NCBI GenBank assembly: GCA_902491395.1
Contig: CABUHO010000012.1
Location: 3,579 to 67,578 of the forward strand
Direction of reading: 5' to 3'
Origin: an uncultured Collinsella sp.
GTDB lineage: Bacteria; Actinomycetota; Coriobacteriia; Coriobacteriales; Coriobacteriaceae
DNA: 64,000 nt
A program made the position numbers and the translations under genes. The number at the start of each line of letters is the position of its first letter. Positions within the stretch are counted from its first letter, which is position 1. Positions 42,578 through 52,400 of the stretch are shown piece by piece. The notes beneath the pieces are model-generated. The model was not told where the DNA came from, made no database searches, and saw only the letters and a program-made list of their open reading frames with translations.

Positions 42578-44755
42578 ATGTCCGAGCTGTGCTCCGTGCC
42601 GCGCGTCTCGGAGCGCTTTGCCCAGAGCAATGCGCTCGACGAGGATATCGCGCGACTTAAATATGTTTCGGGTAAACGTGAGGAGGCCCTTCGCCGTCTG
42701 GGAATTCGGACGGTGGGGGACCTCCTTCTCCATATCCCTCATCGATACCTGGACTTTACGCGCTCCTGGTCCATCGAGATGGCGCCCATCGGTACCGTGT
42801 GCACCATCATCGCCACGGTCGACCGTATCGTCCAAAAGCAACCGCGTCCGCGCATGCAGGTGACCGAGGTCTCACTCGTTGACGAGACGGGCGTGCTACA
42901 GGTCGCCTTTTTCCGCCAGCCCTGGATTGCCCAGCAGCTTAAACAGGGCGACCGCCTGGCCGTGATGGGTAAGGTCGAGTTTGCCTACGGTTTTAAGCAG
43001 ATGGCCTCGCCGCACTTTGAAAAGCTTGAGGAAGGGCGCGCCGCGGGCACTATCCTGCCGGTCCATTACGTGAGTGATGGCGTGAGCCAGGCGTGGATGC
43101 GCCGCATCGTAAGTGGCGCGCTCGAGGTTGTCGGCAATCCCTTTGACCCGATTCCCGCACGCTTACGCGTCAAGCGCCGCCTGATGAGCAATGCCCGTGC
43201 GCTTCGATCGATCCACTTTCCCTCGAGCATGGCTGAGCGCGATATCGCGCGCGCACGGCTTGCCTACGAGGAGTGCCTCTACCTGCAGCTGGCGCTGCGC
43301 CTGCGCAACGACGGCGGCCTGGTCGATGTGGTGCCCTATGCCCACGCCGCGGGCGAGCACCTGGCCGCGCTCAAGCAGGCCCTGCCGTTTTCGCTGAGCG
43401 ACGAGCAGGAGGCCGCGTTCCAAGATATCCTGCTCGATATGTGCGATGGCGGGCGCGTGATGAACCGCCTGCTGCTGGGCGATGTCGGTACCGGCAAGAC
43501 CGCCGTTGCCGCCTGCGCGCTGGCTGTGGCTGCCGATAGCGGCACGCAGGCCTGCGTTATGGCGCCCACGGGCGTGCTGGCGCGTCAATATGCCGATAAG
43601 ACCGGTCCTCTGCTCTCGCAGGCTGGCATGACCTGGGCGCTCCTGACGGGCGCCACGCCGGCGGCCGAGCGCGAGCAGATCCATTCCCAGCTGGAATCGG
43701 GCGAGCTCGATGTCCTCTTTGGCACCCACGCGGTGCTTTCGGATAACGTGGCGTTTAAGCATCTGTCGCTCGTGGTCATCGATGAGCAGCACCGGTTTGG
43801 CGTCGGCCAACGTAACGCCCTGCGCGCTAAGGGCCCGGGTGCCGATCTGCTCGTTATGACGGCAACGCCCATCCCGCGTACGCTGGCGCTTTCGGTCTAC
43901 GGCGATCTGGACACGAGCATCATCCGCCATCGGCCCGTCCCTGGCGCTGGCGTGACGACACGCGTACTCACCGAGTCGAGCCGCGACCTTGCCTATGGCG
44001 CCATCCGCGAGGCGCATGAAAAGGGTCAGCAAGCCTACGTGATTTGCCCGCTCGTGGAGCCGAGTGACTCGGCCGATGAGTTGGAGGACGTTCCCGGTAT
44101 CGCCCGCGACGACGAGGGCCGCGTGGCGGTCCCCGTGCCGCTGCACGATACAGCGACCGAGCTCGACCGACTGCGCCTGGCGTTGCCGGGTCTTGCCATC
44201 GAGCGCCTTCACGGCCGCATGCCAGCGGGGGAGAAGGACCAGGTTATCGATGCCTTCAAGCGTGGCGAGATCGACGTTCTCGTCTCGACTACGGTGGTCG
44301 AGGTGGGCGTCGACGTGCCCAATGCCACCGTCATGGTCATCGAGAATGGCGAGCGCTTTGGGTTGGCGGCCTTGCACCAGCTGCGCGGGCGCGTGGGCCG
44401 CGGCAGCGTGTCGGGTACGTGCCTGGTCATGACGCACTCCAAGGGCAATGGCGGCGCGTCGGCGGCACAAGACCGCCTCCAGTCGCTCGAGAAGACCTCG
44501 GATGGCTTTACGCTCGCCCAGATGGATCTGCGTTTGCGCCACGAGGGCGAGATTCTTGGCTACCGTCAGCATGGCGGCGTGACCCTGCGCTTTGTCGACC
44601 TGGATGCCGACGAGGAATTGATCGAATGGGCCCATTTGGACGCGGTCGAGCTCTTGCGGTATGCTTGCAACCTTGACTCTGTGGCGACGCGCCCCCTACG
44701 CGATGCGGTCGCCATGCGGTATCGACATATCTTTAAGGAGGTCAGCGGAGGATGA
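42578..44755 (+). CDS. recG: ATP-dependent DNA helicase RecG
   Basis: A 725-residue SF2 helicase that remodels stalled forks and Holliday junctions. The N-terminal wedge/OB domain contains RLGIRTVGDLLLHIPHRYLD. The helicase core has LLLGDVGTGKT (Walker A), MAPTGVLA, DEQHRFG (Walker B), MTATPIPRTLALS and QLRGRVGRG (motif VI). The length is typical. It overlaps rsmD by four bases (ATGA). Confidence 0.94.
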   Translation: MSELCSVPRVSERFAQSNALDEDIARLKYVSGKREEALRRLGIRTVGDLLLHIPHRYLDFTRSWSIEMAPIGTVCTIIATVDRIVQKQPRPRMQVTEVSLVDETGVLQVAFFRQPWIAQQLKQGDRLAVMGKVEFAYGFKQMASPHFEKLEEGRAAGTILPVHYVSDGVSQAWMRRIVSGALEVVGNPFDPIPARLRVKRRLMSNARALRSIHFPSSMAERDIARARLAYEECLYLQLALRLRNDGGLVDVVPYAHAAGEHLAALKQALPFSLSDEQEAAFQDILLDMCDGGRVMNRLLLGDVGTGKTAVAACALAVAADSGTQACVMAPTGVLARQYADKTGPLLSQAGMTWALLTGATPAAEREQIHSQLESGELDVLFGTHAVLSDNVAFKHLSLVVIDEQHRFGVGQRNALRAKGPGADLLVMTATPIPRTLALSVYGDLDTSIIRHRPVPGAGVTTRVLTESSRDLAYGAIREAHEKGQQAYVICPLVEPSDSADELEDVPGIARDDEGRVAVPVPLHDTATELDRLRLALPGLAIERLHGRMPAGEKDQVIDAFKRGEIDVLVSTTVVEVGVDVPNATVMVIENGERFGLAALHQLRGRVGRGSVSGTCLVMTHSKGNGGASAAQDRLQSLEKTSDGFTLAQMDLRLRHEGEILGYRQHGGVTLRFVDLDADEELIEWAHLDAVELLRYACNLDSVATRPLRDAVAMRYRHIFKEVSGG

Positions 44756-45408
44756 GAATCATCGGCGGCGAATGGCGCGGTCGTAAGATCGAGGAGCCCC
44801 GTGGTCGCGATGTCACCCGCCCCACGACCGATCGTGTGCGCGAGGCATGCGCATCTATGGTCATGTCGGCATTCGACTTCGATCTGGACGAGGTCCGCGT
44901 GCTGGACGCCTTTGGCGGCTCCGGCGCTTTGGGTATCGAGATACTCTCGCGTGGCGCCCGCTCGCTCGCGACGTTCGAGATCGATCGGAACGCCGCGCGG
45001 CTCATTACCAAGAATATCGAGTCGCTCTGCCGTGACCGTGCGCGTTGGCGCGTGGTCACGGGCGACATGCTGGCGAGCGCCTCGCGCGGTCGTGTACCGG
45101 GCGGCCCCTTTGATCTGGTCCTGCTCGACCCGCCCTATGCTTTTGGTGCCGAGCCGGTCGAGGAACTGCTGCAGAACCTGGCTCAGCAGGGTCTGCTTGC
45201 ACCTGGCGCTTATGCCCTGTTTGAGCATGCCGCCGCCGATGCGGGCGCGCATCCGGCAGGCTTTGAGATCGTGCGCGAGAAGCGCTACGGCATTACCTCG
45301 GTCGACCTGCTTCGTTGGGTCGGCGATGACGATGGTGAGGGCGATAGCGCCTGCACCGATGCTGACAACAACGATGTCACGACGGTTCAGGAGGACGCCC
45401 ATGAGTGA
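44752..45408 (+). CDS. rsmD: 16S rRNA (guanine(966)-N2)-methyltransferase
   Basis: A 218-residue SAM-dependent methyltransferase. The start MRIIGGEWRGRKI and TRPTTDRVREA are typical of RsmD. The SAM-binding loop reads LDAFGGSGALGIE and the catalytic motif is LLDPPYAF. The C-terminal tail is acidic and longer than usual (about 25 extra residues). It overlaps recG and coaD at its two ends. Confidence 0.92.
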   Translation: MRIIGGEWRGRKIEEPRGRDVTRPTTDRVREACASMVMSAFDFDLDEVRVLDAFGGSGALGIEILSRGARSLATFEIDRNAARLITKNIESLCRDRARWRVVTGDMLASASRGRVPGGPFDLVLLDPPYAFGAEPVEELLQNLAQQGLLAPGAYALFEHAAADAGAHPAGFEIVREKRYGITSVDLLRWVGDDDGEGDSACTDADNNDVTTVQEDAHE

Positions 45409-45898
45409 CACCATCAACCGCGTGATCGTCCCGGGCACCTTCGATCCCATCACGTTTGGCCATATCGACGTGATCCGCCGCGCCCGCCGCATCTTTCCCA
45501 GCGTGATCGTCGCTGTTGCCGAGTCGCAGGGTAAAAACGGTGTGGGCACCACGTTTATGCTCGATGAGCGCGTGGCGCTGGCCCGCGAGGCGCTCGGTGA
45601 TATCGACGGCGTCGAGGTCCTGCCCTTTACCGGCCTCTTGGTCGACTTCGCTCGCGAGCAGGGGGCGGGGGCCGTGGTCAAGGGCCTGCGCGCCATGACC
45701 GACTTTGAGTACGAGCTGCAGCAGGCAGACCTCAACTATCGCTTGGATAGCGAGCTGGAGTCCATCTTTGTCATGAGTGCGCCGCAGTACGGCTATATCT
45801 CGAGCTCGGTCGTTCGCCAGATCGCCTCGCTCGGCAGCGATGTATCGACGTTTGTCCCGCCCAACGTGGTCGAAGCGCTCAGACATCGCTTTTCGTGA
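45401..45898 (+). CDS. coaD: pantetheine-phosphate adenylyltransferase
   Basis: A 165-residue enzyme of coenzyme A synthesis. The signature GTFDPITFGHIDVI (HxGH nucleotidyl-transfer motif as TFGH), GLRAMTDFEYELQQADLNY and YGYISSSVVRQIASLG are clear. The ATG at 45401 overlaps the rsmD stop by eight bases. The rsmD-coaD pair is common in Gram-positives. Confidence 0.93.
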   Translation: MSDTINRVIVPGTFDPITFGHIDVIRRARRIFPSVIVAVAESQGKNGVGTTFMLDERVALAREALGDIDGVEVLPFTGLLVDFAREQGAGAVVKGLRAMTDFEYELQQADLNYRLDSELESIFVMSAPQYGYISSSVVRQIASLGSDVSTFVPPNVVEALRHRFS

Positions 45899-45966
45899 CG
45901 TTTTTTATTGCCTGGTGGCATGTGGTAAACTAGCACGATGATATGTTACCTATGAAAGGAGACCGG

Positions 45967-46464
45967 ATGCCGGGCGAGAATTTTCCTGGCGATAGGATCG
46001 TCAGCTTGGTCGATGAGCTCGAAGGGCTGATCGAGGAAGCCAAGCCGCCTTTCGGCAAGAACGCTCAGTTCAAGGTCATCGACGCCGACGTGTTCTTCAA
46101 CATCCTCGACGAGATCCGCATGAGCTATCCCGAGGAGTGGCAGAAGTCCCGCCGTATCCTTAAGGAGCGCGAGGAGCTTATGGCTTCCGCCGCCGCTCAG
46201 GCCGATTCCATCATCGCCGATGCTCAGCAGCAGGCCCTCACCATTGCCGGTGAGCAGGAGATCGTCCGCTTAGCACAGCAGCAGGCCGACGACATCCGCG
46301 ATCGTGCCCAGCAGTACGAGCGCGAGACGCGTTATGCTGCCGAGGACTACGCAGAGCAGGTCTTTACGCACCTGGAGGAGAACCTTAAGAGCCTGACCGG
46401 CACCGTTACCCGTTGCCGTCAGCAGCTCAACGAGGGTGCCGCCCAGCAGAATGGTCAGTGGTAA
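45967..46464 (+). CDS. coiled-coil protein, DivIVA/ATP synthase subunit b-like
   Basis: A 165-residue protein. The N-terminal 50 residues (FKVIDADVFFNILDEIRMSYP) resemble the region before a long coiled coil (about residues 60-150) rich in Glu, Gln and Ala. The ATG at 45967 has AAAGGAG upstream; a more distal start would add eight residues. The conserved position between coaD and the DUF177/rpmF genes suggests a cell-envelope or cell-division scaffold, but no function is established. Confidence 0.7.
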   Translation: MPGENFPGDRIVSLVDELEGLIEEAKPPFGKNAQFKVIDADVFFNILDEIRMSYPEEWQKSRRILKEREELMASAAAQADSIIADAQQQALTIAGEQEIVRLAQQQADDIRDRAQQYERETRYAAEDYAEQVFTHLEENLKSLTGTVTRCRQQLNEGAAQQNGQW

Positions 46465-47018
46465 TGACTGAGTTCCCGAGCGTTACCGTCGATCTTTCCG
46501 AGCAGCTCGAGTTCCCTGGTGATTCGTATCCGCTGACCGGTAAGGTCGATGTCGCCACCTACACGGTGGGCGAGAAGGAGTACCAGCTGCAGGACGGCAT
46601 CGACTACGACGTTGTCTTTACCAATGCCGGTACCGGTGTTTTGCTTACCGGCATGGTCCGCGCGCACGCCACCGGCGAGTGCGACCGTTGCCTGGAGCCT
46701 GCATCGTTTGATATCGCCGGCGAGATCGAGGAGTTCTACCTCTTTGAGGAGCCCGAGGATCCCGAGGCCTACGAGGACGGCTACGAGCTCCTCGGTGAGG
46801 ACCGCATCGTGGATCTGGGTGAGCCCATCAACGACGCGGTCGTTATGGACACGCCGTTTGTGGTGCTCTGCAAGCCCGATTGTCGCGGTCTGTGTCCCAC
46901 TTGCGGTTGCAATCTCAACGTCGAGCAATGCGATTGCGCCGCCCAGGCAGAGGCAGAATGGGCCGCTGCCACGGAAAATCCATTTGCAGCATTGAAGAAT
47001 CTCAAGCTCGATGAGTAA
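46464..47018 (+). CDS. yceD: DUF177 (YceD) family protein
   Basis: A 184-residue protein with the DUF177 pattern: GECDRCLEP in the middle and the zinc-type ending KPDCRGLCPTCGCNLN. In many bacteria it precedes rpmF and is linked to 23S rRNA accumulation. It starts at 46464, overlapping the coiled-coil gene stop by one base (TAATG). Confidence 0.9.
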   Translation: MTEFPSVTVDLSEQLEFPGDSYPLTGKVDVATYTVGEKEYQLQDGIDYDVVFTNAGTGVLLTGMVRAHATGECDRCLEPASFDIAGEIEEFYLFEEPEDPEAYEDGYELLGEDRIVDLGEPINDAVVMDTPFVVLCKPDCRGLCPTCGCNLNVEQCDCAAQAEAEWAAATENPFAALKNLKLDE

Positions 47019-47082
47019 AACTGTGGTAGTATCGCTACTTGCGCGTAATCGCCACACTGGATAGTTCATAAGGAAGGTCACT

Positions 47083-47262
47083 ATGCCCGTACCTAAACAA
47101 AAGCAGGGTCGTATCCGCACTCACACCCGTCGTTCCGCCAACATGAAGATCTCGGCTGCGGCTCAGTCCACGTGCCCCCGTTGCGGCGCTGTCAAGCTTC
47201 CGCACCACGTGTGCCCCAGCTGCGGTTTCTACAAGGACCGCGAGGTTATCGTTACCGAGTAA
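47083..47262 (+). CDS. rpmF: 50S ribosomal protein L32
   Basis: A 59-residue zinc-ribbon ribosomal protein. The start VPKQKQGRIRTHTRRSAN is typical, and two CxxC pairs (CPRC and CPSC) bind zinc. An AAGGAAGG site precedes the ATG. It sits between DUF177 and plsX, the usual order. It is short and easy to miss. Confidence 0.95.
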   Translation: MPVPKQKQGRIRTHTRRSANMKISAAAQSTCPRCGAVKLPHHVCPSCGFYKDREVIVTE

Positions 47263-47302
47263 CGGTATACTCTGGATGCGATGCCGTTCCAAATGGAACC
47301 AC

Positions 47303-47334
47303 AATGGCCGGCTCAATGAGTCGGCCATTTTTGT
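47303..47334 (+). terminator. intrinsic terminator between rpmF and plsX
   Basis: AATGGCCGGCT (47303-47313) pairs with AGTCGGCCATT (47319-47329), with one G-U pair, followed by TTTTTGT. The plsX ribosome site begins right behind it, so plsX expression may depend on read-through. Confidence 0.75.
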
Positions 47335-47349
47335 ATAAGGAGCATGTAT

Positions 47350-48369
47350 ATGAGTAACGTTCGCGTTTGTGTAGACGTTGTGGGCGGAGACGAGAAACCT
47401 CAGGTTGTTCTCGATGGTATCGAGGCTGCACTTGCCGCCGATCCCGATATCGAGGTCTTGGCAGCTGGCCCCGCCGAAATCGTCAATCCCTTTGCTGCTT
47501 CCCATGCACGTGTTGAGGCCCTTGAGGCACCCGACGTTATCGCCATGGAAGACGATCCCATTCGCGCCGTGATGACCAAGCGCAAGTCTTCGATCGTGCT
47601 GTCGTGCCGCGCCATCAAGAAGGGAAATGCGGACGCGTTCTTCTCCGCCGGCTCGACCGGTGCCATGACCGCCGCTGCTACTGCCTACGTGACGCCGTTT
47701 AGATATATGGCCGAAGGCAAGAAGCAGCCGGTGCGTCCGTGCCTGACCAATGCGCTGCCCAATCGTGCCGGCGGTCTGACGGTGCTGTGCGATATGGGCG
47801 CCAACCCCGATGTCGAGGTCGACGACATGGTGCGTTTTGCCCAGATGGGTAGCGCCTATGCCCGCGTTGTCCTGGGCATCGAGCATCCTCGCGTGGGCCT
47901 GCTTGCCAACGGCACCGAGGACGAGAAGGGTTCCAACTTTACCAAGGCCTGCTTCCCGGCCATGAAAGCCGCCGTTCCCGGCTTTGTGGGCAACTGCGAA
48001 GGCACCGACCTCACCTCGGGCAATTTCGATGTCGTTGTTGCCGACGGCATGTCGGGTAATATCGCTCTCAAGGCTACCGAGGGCGCTGCCAAGTTTTTGC
48101 TACAGGAGCTCAAGGGCGCCTTTATGGCCTCGCTCGGCACAAAGATCGCCGCTCTGCTCATTAAAAAGCAGATGCGCGAGATTAAGGCCAAGCTCTCTGG
48201 TGATGCCAAGGGCGGCGCGATTCTTTTGGGCCTGCGTGGCGTGGTCCTGATCGGCCATGGCGCCACCTCGGTCGAGGCTGTTAAAAACGGTACGCTCGCG
48301 GCGGCCGAAGCCGTGCGCGCGGGGCTGGTCGAGAACGTCGCCAACTCCATGGACGGCATCGTTTTGTAA
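47350..48369 (+). CDS. plsX: phosphate acyltransferase PlsX
   Basis: A 339-residue enzyme that converts acyl-ACP to acyl-phosphate for phospholipid synthesis. Seen are VDVVGGDEKPQVVLDG (usually DAMGGD), STGAMTAAA, VLCDMGANPDV and DGMSGNIALK. The start at 47350 is used because AAGGAG lies seven bases upstream; ATG at 47344 is too close to it. It is followed by acpP and rnc. Confidence 0.9.
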   Translation: MSNVRVCVDVVGGDEKPQVVLDGIEAALAADPDIEVLAAGPAEIVNPFAASHARVEALEAPDVIAMEDDPIRAVMTKRKSSIVLSCRAIKKGNADAFFSAGSTGAMTAAATAYVTPFRYMAEGKKQPVRPCLTNALPNRAGGLTVLCDMGANPDVEVDDMVRFAQMGSAYARVVLGIEHPRVGLLANGTEDEKGSNFTKACFPAMKAAVPGFVGNCEGTDLTSGNFDVVVADGMSGNIALKATEGAAKFLLQELKGAFMASLGTKIAALLIKKQMREIKAKLSGDAKGGAILLGLRGVVLIGHGATSVEAVKNGTLAAAEAVRAGLVENVANSMDGIVL

Positions 48370-48435
48370 GAGCGAGTTAGAGCGCTGTTATGTGCCTCGC
48401 GGCCTGCTTCGTGGGGTAGAATCAGAACCGTGTCT

Positions 48436-48464
48436 TGGTACCGCCTGGGCGGTACCATTCTTTT
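48436..48464 (+). terminator. intrinsic terminator between plsX and acpP
   Basis: TGGTACCGC (48436-48444) pairs perfectly with GCGGTACCA (48449-48457) around CTGG and is followed by TTCTTTT. The motif is not part of a T-box; no upstream specifier structure was seen. Confidence 0.65.
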
Positions 48465-48493
48465 GGTATTCATGCACTATGAGAGGAAGCGCT

Positions 48494-48736
48494 ATGGACC
48501 GCTCCGAAATCTTCGACAAGATCGCCGAGGTCGCTGCTGACGTTCTGGGCGTCGATGTTGCCGAAATTAGCGATGAGACCACCTTTGACGACCTCGATGC
48601 CAACTCGCTCGAGCGCCTGCAACTGGTTACGGCTATCGAGGACGAGTTCAATCTCGAGATCGATGATGAGACCCTGCTCTCGCTCAACTCTGTCGCCGAC
48701 GCCGTCGACGCGATCGAAAACGCCAGGGAGGCTTAG
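48494..48736 (+). CDS. acpP: acyl carrier protein
   Basis: An 80-residue acidic four-helix protein that carries fatty acyl chains on 4'-phosphopantetheine. The attachment site reads DANSLERLQ, so Ser is present but the usual Asp before it is Asn. The start at 48494 has GAGAGGAAG upstream; a longer frame from 48257 overlaps plsX and is rejected. It lies between plsX and rnc as expected. Confidence 0.9.
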   Translation: MDRSEIFDKIAEVAADVLGVDVAEISDETTFDDLDANSLERLQLVTAIEDEFNLEIDDETLLSLNSVADAVDAIENAREA

Positions 48737-48739
48737 GTC

Positions 48740-49465
48740 TTGGCTTTATCCGAACGACTTACGCGCGCCCAGGAGATTCTGGGCCACGAGTTCAATGACA
48801 AGGTGCTGCTGCGCGCGGCGCTTACGCATCCTTCGGCCGTCGAAGGCCAGCCAGTCTCGGCAAGCTACGAGCGCCTTGAGTTCTTGGGTGATTCCATTTT
48901 GGGCGCCGTCGTCGCCCGTTCGCTCTTTGAGTCCTATCCGGAGTTTGACGAGGGCAAGCTCACGCGCCTGAAGGTGTCGCTTGTCTCGGGCGCTACGCTG
49001 TCCGAGGTGTCGCATGAGCTGGGCATCGACGACATCATTATCTTTGGTGCCTCCGAGACCGGTACCGGTGCGCGCGGCCTGCACTCGGCGCTCGAGAACG
49101 TCTACGAGTCGCTCGTGGGCGCGCTGTACCTGGATGCCGGCTGGGATGTTGCGGCGGACTTTATTCATCGTACGCTCAAGCCGCACCTGGCCTCCGAGCG
49201 TGCCGAGCACCCCGCGAACCCCAAGTCGTTCTTGCAGGAGTGCGTGCAGGCAGACGGCCACGAGCCTCCCGCGTATAAGCTGGTCGGCTCCGAGGGCCCC
49301 GCGCATGCGCCCACCTTTACCGCTGTGGTGCTCATCGACGGTATTCGCCAGGGCCGCGGCACCGGTTCCTCCAAGAAGGAGGCCGAGGGAGCCGCTGCGC
49401 TCGAGGCACTCGACCGCATGGGCTACACCACCAACGGCGTGATTCTCAACAAGAAGCCTGTTTAA
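48740..49465 (+). CDS. rnc: ribonuclease III
   Basis: A 241-residue double-strand-specific ribonuclease. The catalytic signature YERLEFLGDSILG is followed by the second catalytic Asp/Glu region (ALENVYESLVGALYLD) and a dsRNA-binding domain at the C-terminus (PKSFLQECVQADG; GTGSSKKEAEGAAALEAL). A TTG start lies four bases after acpP, following GGGAGG. Confidence 0.92.
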   Translation: MALSERLTRAQEILGHEFNDKVLLRAALTHPSAVEGQPVSASYERLEFLGDSILGAVVARSLFESYPEFDEGKLTRLKVSLVSGATLSEVSHELGIDDIIIFGASETGTGARGLHSALENVYESLVGALYLDAGWDVAADFIHRTLKPHLASERAEHPANPKSFLQECVQADGHEPPAYKLVGSEGPAHAPTFTAVVLIDGIRQGRGTGSSKKEAEGAAALEALDRMGYTTNGVILNKKPV

Positions 49466-49475
49466 GCGAGGAACC

Positions 49476-52400
49476 GTGTATCTCAAGTCCCTCACGCTCA
49501 AAGGGTTCAAGTCGTTTGCCGACCGCGCCCATATGTCATTTGAGCCGGGCCTGACCGTCATCGTCGGTCCCAACGGCTCGGGAAAATCGAACATCTCTGA
49601 CTCGATTCTGTGGGTCCTGGGCGAGCAGAGCGCCAAGCAGCTGCGCGGCCAGGCCATGGAGGACGTCATCTTCTCGGGCTCGTCAGCGCGCAAGCCGGTG
49701 GGTGTCGCCGAGGTCACGCTGGTGCTCGATAACTCGGACCATATGCTGCCCGTCGATTTTGACGAGGTCGCCATCACCCGTCGCATGTATCGCTCGGGCG
49801 AAAGCGAGTACCTCATCAACTCGAGTCCGTGCCGCCTGATGGACATTCAGGACATCCTGCACGATTCGGGCCTGGGCAAGGATACGCATTCCATCATCAG
49901 CCAGGGCAAGCTCGATGCCATTTTGCAGAGCCGCCCCGAGGAGCGCCGAGCCCTCATCGAGGAGGCCGCCGGCATCTCCAAGCACAAACGCCGCAAGGAG
50001 CGTGCGCTCAAAAAGATTAAATCGATGGACGAGCACCTGACGCGTGCCCGCGACATCAATAAGGAGATCGCCCGTCAGCTGCGGCCGCTGGAGCGTCAGG
50101 TCGATCGCGCGCGCAAGTACAAAGAGCTGTCCTCGCGCGCGAACGAGCTTACGCAGATGCTAGCCGTCGACGAGCTGCGTTCGCTGCAGTCGCAGTGGAA
50201 CGACCTGGAGAGCCGCTCCAAGGAAGGCGCCGCCGAGCTGGAGCTTGCGCAGTACCGCCTGGGCGAAAAGGAGCGCGAGCTCGAGAAGCTCCAGGTTATG
50301 CTTGAGGAAAAGGGCCTGTTTGTGGGCGACCTGGGCGAGCAGCGCCGCCATATGCAAGACGTGGTCGGTCGCATTAACTCCGATATGCGCCTGCTCGAGG
50401 AAAAGGGCCACAATATGGTGTCGCGCCTGTCCGACATGCGCGGCCAGATCTCGAGCTCCGAGCATCAGCGTCGTCGCGTGGTAGAGGAGCTCGAGGACGC
50501 GCGTGCGCAGCTTGAGGAAGTGACCGGCGCGCACATGCAGGCCCAGGAGGACGTTGACGCCGCCGGACCTGCCGCCGCTGAGCTCCACGAGCGGCGCGTG
50601 GCGCTCGACAATCAGATTTCGCAGCTTACGCGTGGGCAACGCGATGTGCAGCGTGTGGCCGATAACGCGGCGCTCGAACTCGCCAAGGTGAAGGACTCGC
50701 TGAGCAACGCCGAGGTCGAGGACAACATGTACGCCTCGCGCCTGGAGCAGATCGACGAGCAGCTTGAGGAAGTCACGGCCTCGCTCGAGAGCCGTCGCGA
50801 CCGCGCCGAGGAGCTTGAGGGTGCTCTTGAGGAAGCGCGCCAGGCCCAGGCCGATGCGCGTGAGGCCACCGAGGTCGCCCGTGCAGCCCTGAAGGACTTG
50901 CGTAATCGTGAGAGTGAGGCGCGCAACAAGCTGTCCGAGGTGCGCTCGGAGCTTGCCAGCCAAAAGAAGCTTGATGCCCGCATGGCAGACAGCTCGCCGC
51001 TGGTGAGCCGTCTGATGGGCGCACTGGGCGATGATGTCTCAGGCCGTCTGGGCGACGTGCTCGACGCCCCTCGTGAGCTTGAGGGCCTGGTTGAGCAACT
51101 ACTTGCCGGCGATATCGATGCTCTTTTGTTTGATGATGCCGCTACGCTTGAGCGCGCCGGTCGTGCGGCTTTGGACCAAAAGAAGGCTTCGGGCGAGGCA
51201 CTGCTGATGGCGCGCGGCGTGAGCGGCTTTACCCCCGCTGAGGGCGCCTCCGGTACCCGTCTGGTTGATCGTCTGTCCGTGCGCGCAGGCTATGGTCCCG
51301 TCGTCGAGGCGCTGCTCGGCGGTTATTACGTCGTGGACGATCTTGCTGCCGCGCTGTCGGCGCCGGTCGTTGACGGCGTGACTTACGTGACCCCCGATGG
51401 CGCCCGCGTCGCCTGCGGCGGCCTGGTGCGTGTGGGGCTCGACGCCGGCGAAGCTTCGGGCGCTTTGGAGCGCAAGCGTCGCATTCGCGAGCTGGAGGGC
51501 CTGGAGCCCGATTTGGCCGCTGTGTTTGAGCATGTGTCGGATCAGGTCGTCGAGGCCAATGCGGCCGTTGAGGAAGCGCGTGCCGCCGAGGGCGATGCCG
51601 CCGGCGAGATCGCCCGTCTTGAGGGCGAGCGCCGTTCGCTGCTCTCCGAGATCGGGCGCCTGGAGCAAAGCGCCAACAATGCCGAGGTCGAGCGCGTGCG
51701 TATTTCCAAGCGCCGTGAGCAGGCTGCCGAGGCCGTTCGCGCTGCGCGCCCGCGCGTGGACGAGCTCACCCGTTCGCGGGACGAGGCTCGTGCGCAGGCG
51801 AGCGACCTGGGCTTGCAGATTGCCGAGGCCAACGACGAACTCGACCGCGTTCGCCGTGACGATTCCGAGGCCGCCGGCAAGCTCGCCGATGCCAAGGTTC
51901 GCCTGGCCCAGACGAGCGAGCGCCTGCGTTCGCTGAAGGGCCGCGTGCCCGATCTGGAGCATCGCCTGGAGGGCATCGACCGCCGTATCCGCGGAACACG
52001 CCAGGCCTCGCGCTCACTCGAGCTGCTGCGCCTGCGCGTCGATCCCATGCACGAGCGCTATTCGGCCCTGCTGGAGCGCGCGTCAGATTGGGCCGCACGT
52101 CTGCGTGACCAGGCCTCTCTGGAGGAGGCGGACTCCGCTTCGCTCAAGAAGACCATCGAGGATGCCAAGGCAGAGGTTGCCCGCGCTAAGGAGCGGGTCG
52201 ATACCGCCACCGCCACGCAAAACGAGTTCAAGGTCGCGCGCGGCAAGCTTGAGGTGCAGGTAGAGGCCGCCATTAAGGCCATTACCGCCGATGGCACCAC
52301 GGTACTCGAGGAAGCGCTCATGCTTCCGGCACCCACCGACCGCGATGCCGCCGAGCGCGAGCTCAACCAGCTTGTGCGCCAGATCAACAACCTGGGCCCT

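Noticed and set aside
40363..42630. 755-residue minus-strand frame opposite the Asp23 and fakA genes
   Set aside because: The plus-strand genes have full family signatures and ribosome sites; this frame has neither.
48430..48470. T-box antiterminator because of TGGTACCGC
   Set aside because: It is part of a simple 9-bp terminator hairpin in front of acpP; no upstream specifier stem is visible and the gene is not amino-acid related.
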